Below are positions 27,041-35,731 of a DNA stretch of 64,000 nucleotides, one piece after another (positions within the stretch are counted from its first letter, which is position 1; every line of letters starts with the position of its first letter). A program made the position numbers and the translations under genes. Source of the stretch: Aquirufa antheringensis. Its GTDB lineage: Bacteria; Bacteroidota; Bacteroidia; Cytophagales; Spirosomataceae. Location of the stretch: the NCBI RefSeq assembly GCF_004307425.1, contig NZ_SEWZ01000001.1, positions 125,662-189,661 on the forward strand. Direction: 5' to 3'. The notes beneath the pieces are model-generated. The model had not been told where the DNA came from. It did not search any database and was given only the letters and a program-made list of their open reading frames with translations.

Positions 27041-27595
27041 AACAAGCGATTCGATCACCTTAGGGAAATCCCGGTGCTCTAATACCTGGCCTTTTTTAGC
27101 GACATCTTCTGGAGTATCACTCGGTAAAACCGGGAATGAACTCTGGAAGATAGTTGCTCCCTCATCATAATGCTCATTCACGTAATGAATCGTAATCCCT
27201 GATTCTTTTTCGCCAGCAGCCACCACCGCTTCGTGTACAAAATGGCCATACATGCCTTTTCCGCCAAATTTAGGCAGTAAAGCTGGGTGAATATTCACAA
27301 TACGTTGAGGGAAAGCTTTCACAAAATCAGCCGGGATTAACCATAAAAAACCCGCCAAAATAATCCAATCTGTCCTGAGCGATTGAACTTCTTTTAACAC
27401 CGTTCCGTTCTTGTAGGATTCTCTGTCAAACACGCGACACGGTATGCCTAATCGCTCAGCTCGCTGAATAATCCCCGCTGACGGGTTATTGCAGTAAATA
27501 TGAGTGATGCGAACCTGATCGGATCCTTTGAAATGTTCGATGATTTTTTCGGCATTAGAACCCGAACCAGACGCAAATAAGACGAGATTTTTCAA
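27023..27595 (-). CDS. purN: Phosphoribosylglycinamide formyltransferase
   Basis: Third step of de novo purine synthesis: transfers formyl from 10-formyl-THF to GAR. At 190 residues it is of normal length. The phosphate-binding FASGSGSNAEKII (about 7-19), the catalytic NIHPALLPKFGGKGMYG region (about 100-116, N-H pair) and the ITIHYVNEHYDEGATIFQ segment with the catalytic Asp are all present. It is separated from the other purine genes (purK-purE at 51464). It diverges from bshA and carries a TAnnTTTG element upstream. Confidence 0.96.
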   Translation of the reverse strand: MKNLVLFASGSGSNAEKIIEHFKGSDQVRITHIYCNNPSAGIIQRAERLGIPCRVFDRESYKNGTVLKEVQSLRTDWIILAGFLWLIPADFVKAFPQRIVNIHPALLPKFGGKGMYGHFVHEAVVAAGEKESGITIHYVNEHYDEGATIFQSSFPVLPSDTPEDVAKKGQVLEHRDFPKVIESLVLPATS

Positions 27596-27615
27596 AGGTT
27601 ATCGATTGTTTAGGA

Positions 27616-27623
27616 CAAATTTA
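27616..27623 (-). promoter_or_regulatory. -7 promoter element of purN
   Basis: TAAATTTG on the minus strand (TAnnTTTG), 20 bases before the purN ATG at 27595. No PurR-like operator could be identified. Confidence 0.45.
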
Positions 27624-27647
27624 CATTCTTTCAGTTAAATTTAAGGC

Positions 27648-28799
27648 ATGAAAATAGGGATCGTTTGTTATCCGACGTATGGCGGAAGTGGTGTGGTGGC
27701 GACCGAATTAGGTAAAGCTTTGGCCTTAGCGGGTCACCAGGTGCACTTTATCACGTACACGCAACCCCCTCGTTTAGATATTTTCTCGGAAAATATCTTC
27801 TATCACGAGGTTTCTGTCGCGTCCTATCCCTTATTCGAATACCTTCCATATGAGTCTGCCTTAGCCAGTAAAATGGTGGATGTGACAGTAAATGAGAAGT
27901 TGGATTTAATCCACGTACATTATGCGATTCCACACGCTTCTGCAGCCTATTTAGCGAAGCAAATTCTAAAATACAAAGGTATTCACGTACCAGTTATTAC
28001 CACGCTTCACGGAACCGATATCACGCTTGTGGGTCGCGATCCGTCTTTCGAGCCAGTAGTTACCTTTTCCATCAATGAATCGGATGGCGTAACGGCGGTG
28101 TCTGAGAGTTTGAAAAATGATACCTATGAGGAGTTCGAGATCTTGAGTCATATCGAGGTAATTCCTAACTTCATTGATTTAAATCGTTTCCAAAAACGCC
28201 CGCACGAGCACTTCAAAAAGTCCCTTTGTCCTAATGGCGAGAAGCTATTAATGCACACCTCTAATTTTCGAAAAGTTAAGCGAATTGAAGATATAGTACG
28301 CGTTTTTGCCTTAGTGCGCAAGAAGATTCCAGCTAAATTAGTGTTGATAGGTGATGGTCCTGAACGTTCCGGTATCGAAGCATTGTGCCGCGAGTTAGAA
28401 GTACAATGCGATGTCCGTTTCTTAGGAAAGATGGATGGGATTGAGGAGGCATTGTCTTTAGCGGATTTGTTTTTATTAACCTCTGAAAAAGAGAGTTTTG
28501 GTTTAGCTGCTTTAGAGGCAATGGCTTGCGAAGTGCCGGTGATTTCATCCAATGCCGGGGGAATTCCAGAAGTAAATATTCACGGCGTGACGGGTTATGT
28601 GAGCGAAATAGGCGATGTGAAAGACATGGCGGCGAATGCCATTAAGATGTTATCTGATCCTATTTTGCACGACCAGATGAAGGCGAATGCGCTAGCTCGG
28701 GCACAGGAATTTGACATCGTTAAAATTCTGCCTTTGTACGAAAAGTATTACGAGCGGATTACCTCCAAAAGCTGGAAATTCCCTAAACAGAACGATTAA
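27648..28799 (+). CDS. bshA: N-acetyl-alpha-D-glucosaminyl L-malate synthase (bacillithiol synthesis)
   Basis: Family 4 glycosyltransferase that joins GlcNAc from UDP-GlcNAc to L-malate, first step of bacillithiol synthesis. The 383-residue protein has the characteristic N-terminus MKIGIVCYPTYGGSGVVATE, the HVHYAIPHA segment, the LHGTDITLVG segment, and the C-terminal nucleotide-sugar motif EKESFGLAALEAMA. It implies bacillithiol as the low-molecular-weight thiol; bshB and bshC are not in the window. The last 17 bases overlap the convergent folK. Confidence 0.95.
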   Translation: MKIGIVCYPTYGGSGVVATELGKALALAGHQVHFITYTQPPRLDIFSENIFYHEVSVASYPLFEYLPYESALASKMVDVTVNEKLDLIHVHYAIPHASAAYLAKQILKYKGIHVPVITTLHGTDITLVGRDPSFEPVVTFSINESDGVTAVSESLKNDTYEEFEILSHIEVIPNFIDLNRFQKRPHEHFKKSLCPNGEKLLMHTSNFRKVKRIEDIVRVFALVRKKIPAKLVLIGDGPERSGIEALCRELEVQCDVRFLGKMDGIEEALSLADLFLLTSEKESFGLAALEAMACEVPVISSNAGGIPEVNIHGVTGYVSEIGDVKDMAANAIKMLSDPILHDQMKANALARAQEFDIVKILPLYEKYYERITSKSWKFPKQND

Positions 28800-29268
28800 C
28801 CTGGCTTTCGTCAGCGCAAGCCGCTAATAGAGCCGTCATTGATTTACGTGATGTCGGATCTTCAAATAAGGGCGCTATCTCTGCTAATGGCGTCAAGATA
28901 AATTTGCGTTCCGCGATGCGTGGATGTGGGATACTTAAATCAGGTGCTGCGATAATTACATCACCGTAAAACAGTATGTCTAGGTCTAGTGTTCGCGGCC
29001 CCCAGCGTTCTTTGCGTTCCCTTCCAAATTGCCGTTCAATTTCGAGTAGTTCCGTTAAACAGGCCTCTGGTTTCAGTGTGGTAGTCACGAGTACTACTTG
29101 GTTTAAGAAGTCTTCTTGTGGGATGGGGCCCCAGGCTTCTGTTTGGTATATCGACGAGTAAACCGCAATTTTTCCTATTTTTTTTTCAATATGCGGGTAG
29201 GCCCCCTCGAATATTTCCCGGGTATTTCCTAGATTGCCGCCTAAAGAGAGGAACAGGTGTTGAGTCAT
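28783..29268 (-). CDS. folK: 2-amino-4-hydroxy-6-hydroxymethyldihydropteridine pyrophosphokinase
   Basis: Pyrophosphorylates 6-hydroxymethyl-7,8-dihydropterin in folate synthesis. The 161-residue protein has LSLGGNLGNT at 7-16, the EAWGP/QEDFLNQV region, and the signature ERWGPRTLDLDILFYGD at about 86-102. The enzyme is of normal length and single-domain. It converges with bshA (17-base overlap) and diverges from yqgE, 30 bases away. Confidence 0.96.
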   Translation of the reverse strand: MTQHLFLSLGGNLGNTREIFEGAYPHIEKKIGKIAVYSSIYQTEAWGPIPQEDFLNQVVLVTTTLKPEACLTELLEIERQFGRERKERWGPRTLDLDILFYGDVIIAAPDLSIPHPRIAERKFILTPLAEIAPLFEDPTSRKSMTALLAACADESQVNRSV

Positions 29269-29298
29269 TCCTTAAAATTACGAAAAAAGCGCGATGCA

Positions 29299-29862
29299 AT
29301 GAGTTATACCGCAGATGATTTACAGCCAGGGATGCTTTTGCTGGCGGAACCTTTTCTAGAGGATCCGTCTTTTCATCGCTCGGTGATCTTACTTTGCGAG
29401 CATACAACGGCGCATTCATTTGGCTTAGTGTTGAATAACAAACAAGAAATTGTCTTTGATTCCTTTGTCGACGAAAAAGTCTTAGAGGACGTGCCCCTGT
29501 TTTCTGGCGGCCCGGTGGATCCCACGATTATGCAGTTTGTGCATCGCAGGCCTGATTTAATTCCGGATGGCGTGTTGATCGGCCCCGGGATATATTGGTC
29601 AGGGAGTTTCGAAGTCGCTATTGACAAGGTGGTGGCTGGCGAGATCGGATTCGATGAAATCAAATTCTTTATTGGGTATTCGGGTTGGGGAGCTGGGCAG
29701 CTGGAGCGCGAGGTGCGTTCGAATGCTTGGATTCTACATCCGGGGAATGATAAATTAGTATTTGACGAGCCTCACGAGCGTTTGTGGAGGAAGATTTTAC
29801 ATGCCAAAGGAGGGGATTTCAGAGTCCTTTCCACTTATCCAGACGACCCTAATTTGAATTAA
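29299..29862 (+). CDS. yqgE: YqgE/AlgH family protein (UPF0301)
   Basis: A 187-residue member of the YqgE/AlgH family, a small alpha/beta protein of unclear biochemical function (AlgH was reported as a regulator of alginate in Pseudomonas). The family marks are here: LQPGMLLLAEPFLEDPSFHR at the N-terminus, FSGGPV, and the GYSGWGAGQLEREV stretch. The ATG at 29299 gives the standard family N-terminus; an earlier in-frame start at 29257 would overlap folK. The stop overlaps that of recG in the 4 bases TTAA. Confidence 0.88.
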   Translation: MSYTADDLQPGMLLLAEPFLEDPSFHRSVILLCEHTTAHSFGLVLNNKQEIVFDSFVDEKVLEDVPLFSGGPVDPTIMQFVHRRPDLIPDGVLIGPGIYWSGSFEVAIDKVVAGEIGFDEIKFFIGYSGWGAGQLEREVRSNAWILHPGNDKLVFDEPHERLWRKILHAKGGDFRVLSTYPDDPNLN

Positions 29863-31958
29863 GAGATGCGGGCCCAGTTGGTCGTGTCTTTGCGCTGGGT
29901 TCTGACTTGTTCGCGAATCATCGCATATTCGGATTTTTCGAGGTTCGGATCTTCTTCTAAGATTTTTTGAGCCGTTTCTCGGGCTACTTTTAATATTTCA
30001 CCGTCTTTAGCGAGGTCAGCGATCATGAGGTCGATGGCGCCACTTTGGCGAGTGCCGGAAATATCACCCGGTCCACGCAATTGCAAATCCACTTCGGCGA
30101 TTTCGAATCCATTATTGGTTTTCACCATCGTTTCGATCCGTTTTTTGGTGTCTGCGCTTATTTTGAATCCGGTCATCAAAATACAATAACTCTGTTCTGC
30201 TCCTCGGCCTACGCGACCGCGTAATTGGTGTAATTGCGATAAACCGAATCGTTCTGCGCTTTCGATCACCATAATGGAGGCATTAGGCACGTTTACGCCT
30301 ACCTCGATCACGGTGGTGGCTACCATGATTTTTGTCTCGTTTTTCACGAAACGAGCCATCTCGATGTCTTTGTCTGCAGGTTTCATTTTGCCGTGTAAGA
30401 TTCCCAAAGGTACCTCTGGGAACGCCCGCGAAATACTTTCGTAGCCATCCATCAAGTCTTTGAAGTCCATTTTCTCGGATTCTTCGATTAAAGGATAGAC
30501 AATATAAATTTGGCGGCCTTTGCTGAGCTCGCTTTGGATGAAGGCAAAGACTTGCAGGCGATGGGTGTCGTAGCGATGGGTAGTCTGGATGGGCTTGCGG
30601 CCCACGGGTAATTCGTTAATTATCGAAATATCTAAATCTCCATAGAGCGTCATCGCTAAAGTCCTTGGAATCGGCGTCGCCGTCATGACTAAAATGTGGG
30701 GATGGAACGTTTTGTTTTTGTCCCAAAGCTTAGCCCGTTGTGCCACCCCAAACCGGTGTTGCTCATCGATGATGCACATCCCTAGGTTCTTGAATTGAAC
30801 AGAATCCTCGAATAAAGCATGTGTTCCCACTAAAATCTGTAATTTCCCGGACTGCAAATCCTCATGTAAGCCCACGCGGTCTTTCTTCTTAACAGACCCG
30901 GTCAGCTTCGCGATCGTGATGCCTAATAAATCCGCAAATTGTTTTAAACCTTGGTAATGCTGATCTGCCAAAATCTCTGTAGGCGCCATCAAACACGCCT
31001 GAGCCCCATTATCAATCGCTAAAAGCATCGAAATAAAGGCCACAATCGTCTTACCTGATCCCACATCTCCTTGCAACAAGCGATTCATTTGCTTGCCTGA
31101 CCGCATATCGGCAAATATCTCCCGAATCACCTGCTTCTGGGCATTGGTTAATTCGAAAGGCATATGCTCTTGGTAGAACGTCGTTAATAAGGCGGCTGAA
31201 GAAAACACCTGCCCCGGGAAGGCTACTTTTCGAATCAAATTCTGCTTGATCAAGCGCAATTGATTGTAAAATAATTCCTCAAATTTCAATCGGCGACGGG
31301 CCTGGTGAAGCCACGTTTCGCTTTGGGGTAAATGAATATGGTATAAAGCCTCCTGCTTGGAAATCAACTTAAACTGAGCGGTAACATCCCCCGGCAAAGT
31401 CTCTCTGATGTAAGGAAACGCAATTTCTAATAGGTTTTTTTGTAAGGTGGCGATCGCCTTGCTATCGATGTATTTCTTCCGAAGCTTCTCTGTCAAAGGA
31501 TAAACGGGTTGAAAATACTTGCCCGATGCTTGCTCCCCTTTGTAGACCTCCATCTCTGGGTGGGTCATCTGAATCGTGCCATTGAAGCTGGTGGGCTTGC
31601 CATAAAACAGGTAGTCTACGCCGGTATTCAAAGACTTTTCGAGCCATTTCACTCCTTGAAACCAAACGATTTCAATGCAGCCGGTTGCATCACAGACCTG
31701 TGCCACGATGCGCTGCCGGTGTCCAGCCCCTATTTTTTCTTTGAAGCGGATTCTTCCTACGAACTGTGCATGATCCATTTCGTCCGTGATGGAGGCGATG
31801 GGATGAACCACCGTACGGTCCTCGTAGCGGAACGGAAAATATTGAATCAAGTCACCGTAGGTAAACATCCCTAGTTCGGTCTGTAGCAACGTAAGCTTCG
31901 CAGGGGTCATCCCACGAAGTTTGGCTAAATCAGTATCGAAAAAAGGTACGAGTGACAT
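29859..31958 (-). CDS. recG: ATP-dependent DNA helicase
   Basis: Branch-migrating helicase for stalled forks and Holliday junctions. 699 residues, the usual size. It has an N-terminal wedge (OB) domain, helicase motif [12 protein letters not shown] in the middle, a DEQH motif II, a [11 protein letters not shown] motif III, the QLRGRVGRG motif VI, and the C-terminal TRIP-type region ([12 protein letters not shown]). It diverges from nuoB; the two ATGs are 61 bases apart, with no convincing promoter motif for recG in between. Confidence 0.97.
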   Translation of the reverse strand: MSLVPFFDTDLAKLRGMTPAKLTLLQTELGMFTYGDLIQYFPFRYEDRTVVHPIASITDEMDHAQFVGRIRFKEKIGAGHRQRIVAQVCDATGCIEIVWFQGVKWLEKSLNTGVDYLFYGKPTSFNGTIQMTHPEMEVYKGEQASGKYFQPVYPLTEKLRKKYIDSKAIATLQKNLLEIAFPYIRETLPGDVTAQFKLISKQEALYHIHLPQSETWLHQARRRLKFEELFYNQLRLIKQNLIRKVAFPGQVFSSAALLTTFYQEHMPFELTNAQKQVIREIFADMRSGKQMNRLLQGDVGSGKTIVAFISMLLAIDNGAQACLMAPTEILADQHYQGLKQFADLLGITIAKLTGSVKKKDRVGLHEDLQSGKLQILVGTHALFEDSVQFKNLGMCIIDEQHRFGVAQRAKLWDKNKTFHPHILVMTATPIPRTLAMTLYGDLDISIINELPVGRKPIQTTHRYDTHRLQVFAFIQSELSKGRQIYIVYPLIEESEKMDFKDLMDGYESISRAFPEVPLGILHGKMKPADKDIEMARFVKNETKIMVATTVIEVGVNVPNASIMVIESAERFGLSQLHQLRGRVGRGAEQSYCILMTGFKISADTKKRIETMVKTNNGFEIAEVDLQLRGPGDISGTRQSGAIDLMIADLAKDGEILKVARETAQKILEEDPNLEKSEYAMIREQVRTQRKDTTNWARIS

Positions 31959-32019
31959 GCACGAAAAATTTTGTGAATTTAGGTATATTTACAGAACGAT
32001 TGCGAAAATAACCCCAAAC

Positions 32020-32535
32020 ATGAAGAGTTTTTTAGACCAAGAATTTGAATCCGACGGCTTTGTGCTCAGCAATGTCGAAGATTTATTTAATTGGGCGAGG
32101 GCGAGTTCGCTTTGGCCAATGAGCTTTGGTTTAGCGTGTTGCGCGATCGAAATGATGCAATCCTTTGCGTCAGGTTACGATTTAGATCGTTTTGGGGTAT
32201 TTCCTCGGCCTTCCCCGCGTCAGTCTGACGTGATGATTGTGGCTGGAACCGTGACATTTAAAATGGCAGATCGCATTCGCCGTCTATATGAACAAATGCC
32301 AGAACCGCGGTATGTGATTTCCATGGGTTCTTGTGCGAATTGTGGCGGTCCTTATTGGGAACACGGCTACCATGTGGTGAAAGGAGTGGATAAAATTATT
32401 CCCGTGGACGTTTATGTTCCGGGTTGCCCACCGCGTCCAGAAGCACTTTTAGGAGGCATCATTAAATTACAACAAAAGATCAGTCAGGAGACCCTTGTAG
32501 CTCCTAAACGTATATTAGAAGCTTTAAACAAATAG
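32020..32535 (+). CDS. nuoB: NADH-quinone oxidoreductase subunit B
   Basis: Complex I subunit carrying the terminal N2 [4Fe-4S] cluster, in the peripheral arm near quinone. The cluster cysteines are in [18 protein letters not shown] and [10 protein letters not shown] chose the ATG at 32020 (171 residues), because the added N-terminus from an upstream start at 31921 overlaps recG and does not resemble the family. It is followed after 1 base by nuoC. No nuoA precedes it and no nuoD follows, so this is a detached two-gene piece of complex I. Confidence 0.93.
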   Translation: MKSFLDQEFESDGFVLSNVEDLFNWARASSLWPMSFGLACCAIEMMQSFASGYDLDRFGVFPRPSPRQSDVMIVAGTVTFKMADRIRRLYEQMPEPRYVISMGSCANCGGPYWEHGYHVVKGVDKIIPVDVYVPGCPPRPEALLGGIIKLQQKISQETLVAPKRILEALNK

Positions 32536-32536
32536 G

Positions 32537-33016
32537 ATGGAACTGTCAGCAATTCAAGCATTCTTGCAAGCAGAATTTGGTTTTGAATCCCAGTGGGAGG
32601 AGGAATTAAGTCGTTTGACTTTGCCTGCGGAGCAGATTTTGCCGGTTTGTGATTTTCTCTGGAAAAATCCAGCTACCTATTTTGATTCCCTTTCCTGCAT
32701 CACGGCTATCGATCAAGGGCCAGAAGCGGATAAAATGGAAGTTGTTTATACGCTTTATTCCATCCCGAATCATATCACCTTGCATTTGCGGGTAATTTTA
32801 GAACGCTCGGCACCCGTGGTTTCTTCTGTATCTTCTGTCTGGAGAACGGCGGATTGGCACGAGAGAGAGGCGTTCGATTTCTTTGGCATTGAATTTACCA
32901 ATCATCCTGATTTACGCAGAATATTGCTTCCAGAAGACTGGGAGGGACATCCATTGCGGAAAGATTACGTGGAACAAACGAAATACCACGGTATTCAAGT
33001 GAAATACGATCGATGA
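32537..33016 (+). CDS. nuoC: NADH-quinone oxidoreductase subunit C
   Basis: The 30-kDa-type subunit of complex I, 159 residues, somewhat short against typical 170-200. The family signature WHEREAFDFFGIEFTNHPDL at about 112-131 and the downstream LLPEDWEGHPLRKDY at 134-148 are clear. It is coupled to nuoB (1 base apart) and overlaps the next, unrelated glycosyltransferase gene by 4 bases (ATGA). Confidence 0.95.
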   Translation: MELSAIQAFLQAEFGFESQWEEELSRLTLPAEQILPVCDFLWKNPATYFDSLSCITAIDQGPEADKMEVVYTLYSIPNHITLHLRVILERSAPVVSSVSSVWRTADWHEREAFDFFGIEFTNHPDLRRILLPEDWEGHPLRKDYVEQTKYHGIQVKYDR

Positions 33017-33888
33017 AAATAGCCGGATTTACCTTTATTCGGAATGCGGTGAAGAACGATTATGCCATCGTAGAAGCCATCACGTCTATTTTACCCATCT
33101 GCGACGAGTTCGTGGTGGCGGTAGGGGCGTCGGAAGATGAGACTTTGGCCTTAATTCAATCGATTCCGTCGGATAAAATCAAAATCGTGGAGACGGTTTG
33201 GGATGATGCTAAACGAGAAGGCGGCGCCACATTTGCCTTAGAAACAGATAAAGCGCTTCAGGCGATTTCCAAAGATATCGATTGGGCTTTCTATATCCAG
33301 GGTGACGAATGCGTGCATGAAGCTGATTTGCCTGTCGTGAAAGCGGCGATGGAGGCGAATTTGGCTGATTCAAACGTGGAAGGTTTGCTCTTTCATTACC
33401 GACATTTTTACGGTTCTTATGGCCACGTGGCAGTGTCACGGCGTTGGTATAGAAGAGAAATTCGGGTCGTAAAAATGCATCCAGGTGTTCATTCCTACAA
33501 GGACGCGCAGGGTTTTAGAAAAGACGGCAAGAAGCTGAAAGTGAAATTAATTCCGGCTTATATTAACCATTATGGCTGGGTAAAACCGCCAGAGGGTTTG
33601 AATAATAAGGTGCGTAACTTTACGCAATTCTACCACGATGACGCTTGGTTAGCCGAAAATGTGCCGGCAGATTACCAATTTGATTACGGTAATGCGGAAC
33701 GATTGTTCCGATTTGAAGGCACACATCCAGCCGTGATGGCAGACCGCGTGGCGCGATCGAACTGGCCATTCTATTTTGATCCGGTCGAATTAGAAAAGAA
33801 AATGACTTTCCGCCGCAAGATTTTGCAGAAGATCGAAGACCTCACGGGGTACCGCGTGGGTGAATACAAAAACTACCGCATGCTATAA
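33013..33888 (+). CDS. Glycosyltransferase, GT2-like
   Basis: A 291-residue protein with a glycosyltransferase-A type N-terminal domain: FTFIRNAVKNDYAIVEAI (7-24), a DEFVVAVGASEDET segment, and a GDE acidic motif in FYIQGDECVHEAD near residue 94, standing in for the usual DxD. No membrane segment. Its C-terminal half is basic and aromatic. The substrate and acceptor are unknown; surface polysaccharide is likely. It overlaps nuoC by 4 bases and its stop overlaps the ATG of the next glycosyltransferase by one base. Confidence 0.8.
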   Translation: MKIAGFTFIRNAVKNDYAIVEAITSILPICDEFVVAVGASEDETLALIQSIPSDKIKIVETVWDDAKREGGATFALETDKALQAISKDIDWAFYIQGDECVHEADLPVVKAAMEANLADSNVEGLLFHYRHFYGSYGHVAVSRRWYRREIRVVKMHPGVHSYKDAQGFRKDGKKLKVKLIPAYINHYGWVKPPEGLNNKVRNFTQFYHDDAWLAENVPADYQFDYGNAERLFRFEGTHPAVMADRVARSNWPFYFDPVELEKKMTFRRKILQKIEDLTGYRVGEYKNYRML

Positions 33889-34778
33889 TGGAAGAGTCGA
33901 TTCAATTTTTCCCGGCATCTAAGGCGCCCGCTAATCCCTATTTCTCCATCCTCATTCCGAGTTGGAATAATTTGGCCTACTTGCAATTATGTATTGCGGC
34001 CATCCGAAAACATTCGACGACCTCTTTTGAAATCATCTTGCATTTGAATGAGGCGAATGACGGCTCAAAAGAATGGGTCGAATCACAAAAGGATATCGCT
34101 TTTTCCTATAGCCCGATCAACGTGGGCGTTTGTTACGCGATGAATGCAATGGTCAAGCTAGCGCGTGCAGATTATTTCTTGTATTTGAACGACGATATGT
34201 ACGTGCTGCCTCATTGGGATGGTTTTCTGAAAGAGGAGATTGAGAGCATCGGCCATACGGAATTTTTTTTATCGGCCACGGCCATCGAGCCTAAAGCTCA
34301 AAGTGCTTGTTCCATTCAGGCCGATTTTGGCCGTTCGCTAGCCACTTTCGAGGAAGCGAGATTACTTGAAACCTATGACTCTTTACCTTTTGCTGACTGG
34401 CAAGGAGCGACTTGGCCGCCTAATGTGGTGCACCGGTCGCTTTGGGATAAAGTAGGAGGTTATTCGAATGAATTTACGCCGGGAATGTATTCAGATCCCG
34501 ATTTCTCTATGAAATGCTGGCAGGCGGGCGTTCGCTTGTTTAAAGGGATTTCGCGGAGTAGGGTTTATCATTTTGGGTCCATTTCCGTGAAGCGTGTGAA
34601 GCAGAACAAGGGATATTACCAGTTTATTCGCAAATGGGGGATGACCTCGTCTACCTTGTCGAAATACTACCTGCATCGCGGGGATACATTTGATGGACCG
34701 TTGGTTCAGCGCCCGATTCCGTTTACAGTGCATTTGAAGAATCTGTATTACCGATTAAGTCTTCCGTTTAGAAAATAG
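33888..34778 (+). CDS. Family 2 glycosyltransferase
   Basis: A 296-residue GT2 enzyme. SILIPSWNNLAYLQLCIAAI (about 20-39) is the family N-terminus, and LNDDMYVLP near residue 104 holds the DxD-type acidic motif. A WPPNVVHRSLWDKVGGY region and an SDPDFSMKCW segment match the acceptor-side GT2 motif. It starts at the preceding gene's stop, so they form a pair. It converges with the next glycosyltransferase with an 11-base overlap. The donor is unknown. Confidence 0.87.
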   Translation: MEESIQFFPASKAPANPYFSILIPSWNNLAYLQLCIAAIRKHSTTSFEIILHLNEANDGSKEWVESQKDIAFSYSPINVGVCYAMNAMVKLARADYFLYLNDDMYVLPHWDGFLKEEIESIGHTEFFLSATAIEPKAQSACSIQADFGRSLATFEEARLLETYDSLPFADWQGATWPPNVVHRSLWDKVGGYSNEFTPGMYSDPDFSMKCWQAGVRLFKGISRSRVYHFGSISVKRVKQNKGYYQFIRKWGMTSSTLSKYYLHRGDTFDGPLVQRPIPFTVHLKNLYYRLSLPFRK

Positions 34779-35673
34779 AAAATAGAAGTTTGAAGCTGTA
34801 AAGGAAACTACCTAACGCCGATTTTCCTTTGTAGGCTAACATCGCTCGGTGGTGTGTAGCGACGGTGAGAAATCTACGTATACGTGCTGCGATGTCAGTT
34901 GACGCAAAATCCTGAGCTAATGCCTGCAAAATTTCCCGTTCATCGCTGGCAGGACAACGATCTGCGAGTAAATTAAGTCGCTTCACAATCCGAGCATTTC
35001 GCTCCTCTCTCGTGTTATAATTTTTCTTTCCTTTACTCAAATCCGCCCCCATCGTGTTACTGCTGTGTTGGCGGTAATTCACTAAGGTCGTAGGGAAATA
35101 GGCAACGCCGTTTAGGGCTGCTGCGGCAAAACCCAGGATATAATCGTGTCCCACATAATCTGGGAAAGGTAAGGCGATGTCGATAATTTCGCGCTTGAAG
35201 AGCATCGCATGCCCCATGGCTTTGGTCCCAAAAACATAGTGCAGCGCAGTCGGATAATCACATAAATGATTCCGATCGGAGAATTTTCCAGTGACAGTAC
35301 CGGCCGCATTGGTCAAAGCAGAGTCTGCATAGATCATAGAATGCGAACCAATGGCACCTGCTAACAAGCTGATTTTATCCAACATCCACACATCATCCTG
35401 GTCCGCTAGCGCCATTATTTCGCCTTTTGCTGCCTTGATTCCGGTTTCGAAAGTGGATAATAAGCCTTGATTGACAGTGTTTGCGACTATATGAATGCGA
35501 GAATCAGTAAGGGCATATTTCCGCAAAATCGCAAGTGATGAATCAGAAGAAGCATCATCCACAAATACAAATTCCAAAGACGGATAGCTTTGAGCTAACA
35601 AGCTGTCCACTTGCTCTCGGAGGTATTTCTCCCCGTTATAGGTGGCCATCACTATGGAAATTAAGGGCGACAT
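34768..35673 (-). CDS. Family 2 glycosyltransferase (rhamnosyl/galactosyl type)
   Basis: A 301-residue GT2 protein. It opens with the classic ISIVMATYNGEKYLREQVDS, has FVFVDDASSDSSL and ALADQDDVW (DxD), and a late VGHDYILGFAAA segment. This class commonly adds rhamnose or galactofuranose in cell-surface polysaccharide. It converges with the plus-strand glycosyltransferase by 11 bases and diverges from the ABC exporter gene. The sugar specificity is not visible. Confidence 0.87.
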   Translation of the reverse strand: MSPLISIVMATYNGEKYLREQVDSLLAQSYPSLEFVFVDDASSDSSLAILRKYALTDSRIHIVANTVNQGLLSTFETGIKAAKGEIMALADQDDVWMLDKISLLAGAIGSHSMIYADSALTNAAGTVTGKFSDRNHLCDYPTALHYVFGTKAMGHAMLFKREIIDIALPFPDYVGHDYILGFAAAALNGVAYFPTTLVNYRQHSSNTMGADLSKGKKNYNTREERNARIVKRLNLLADRCPASDEREILQALAQDFASTDIAARIRRFLTVATHHRAMLAYKGKSALGSFLYSFKLLFSIF

Positions 35674-35731
35674 TCGGATATTGTTTCTGAAAATTGTCGT
35701 AATTTGACCAAAATTTCGATAAAAAGCCGCA

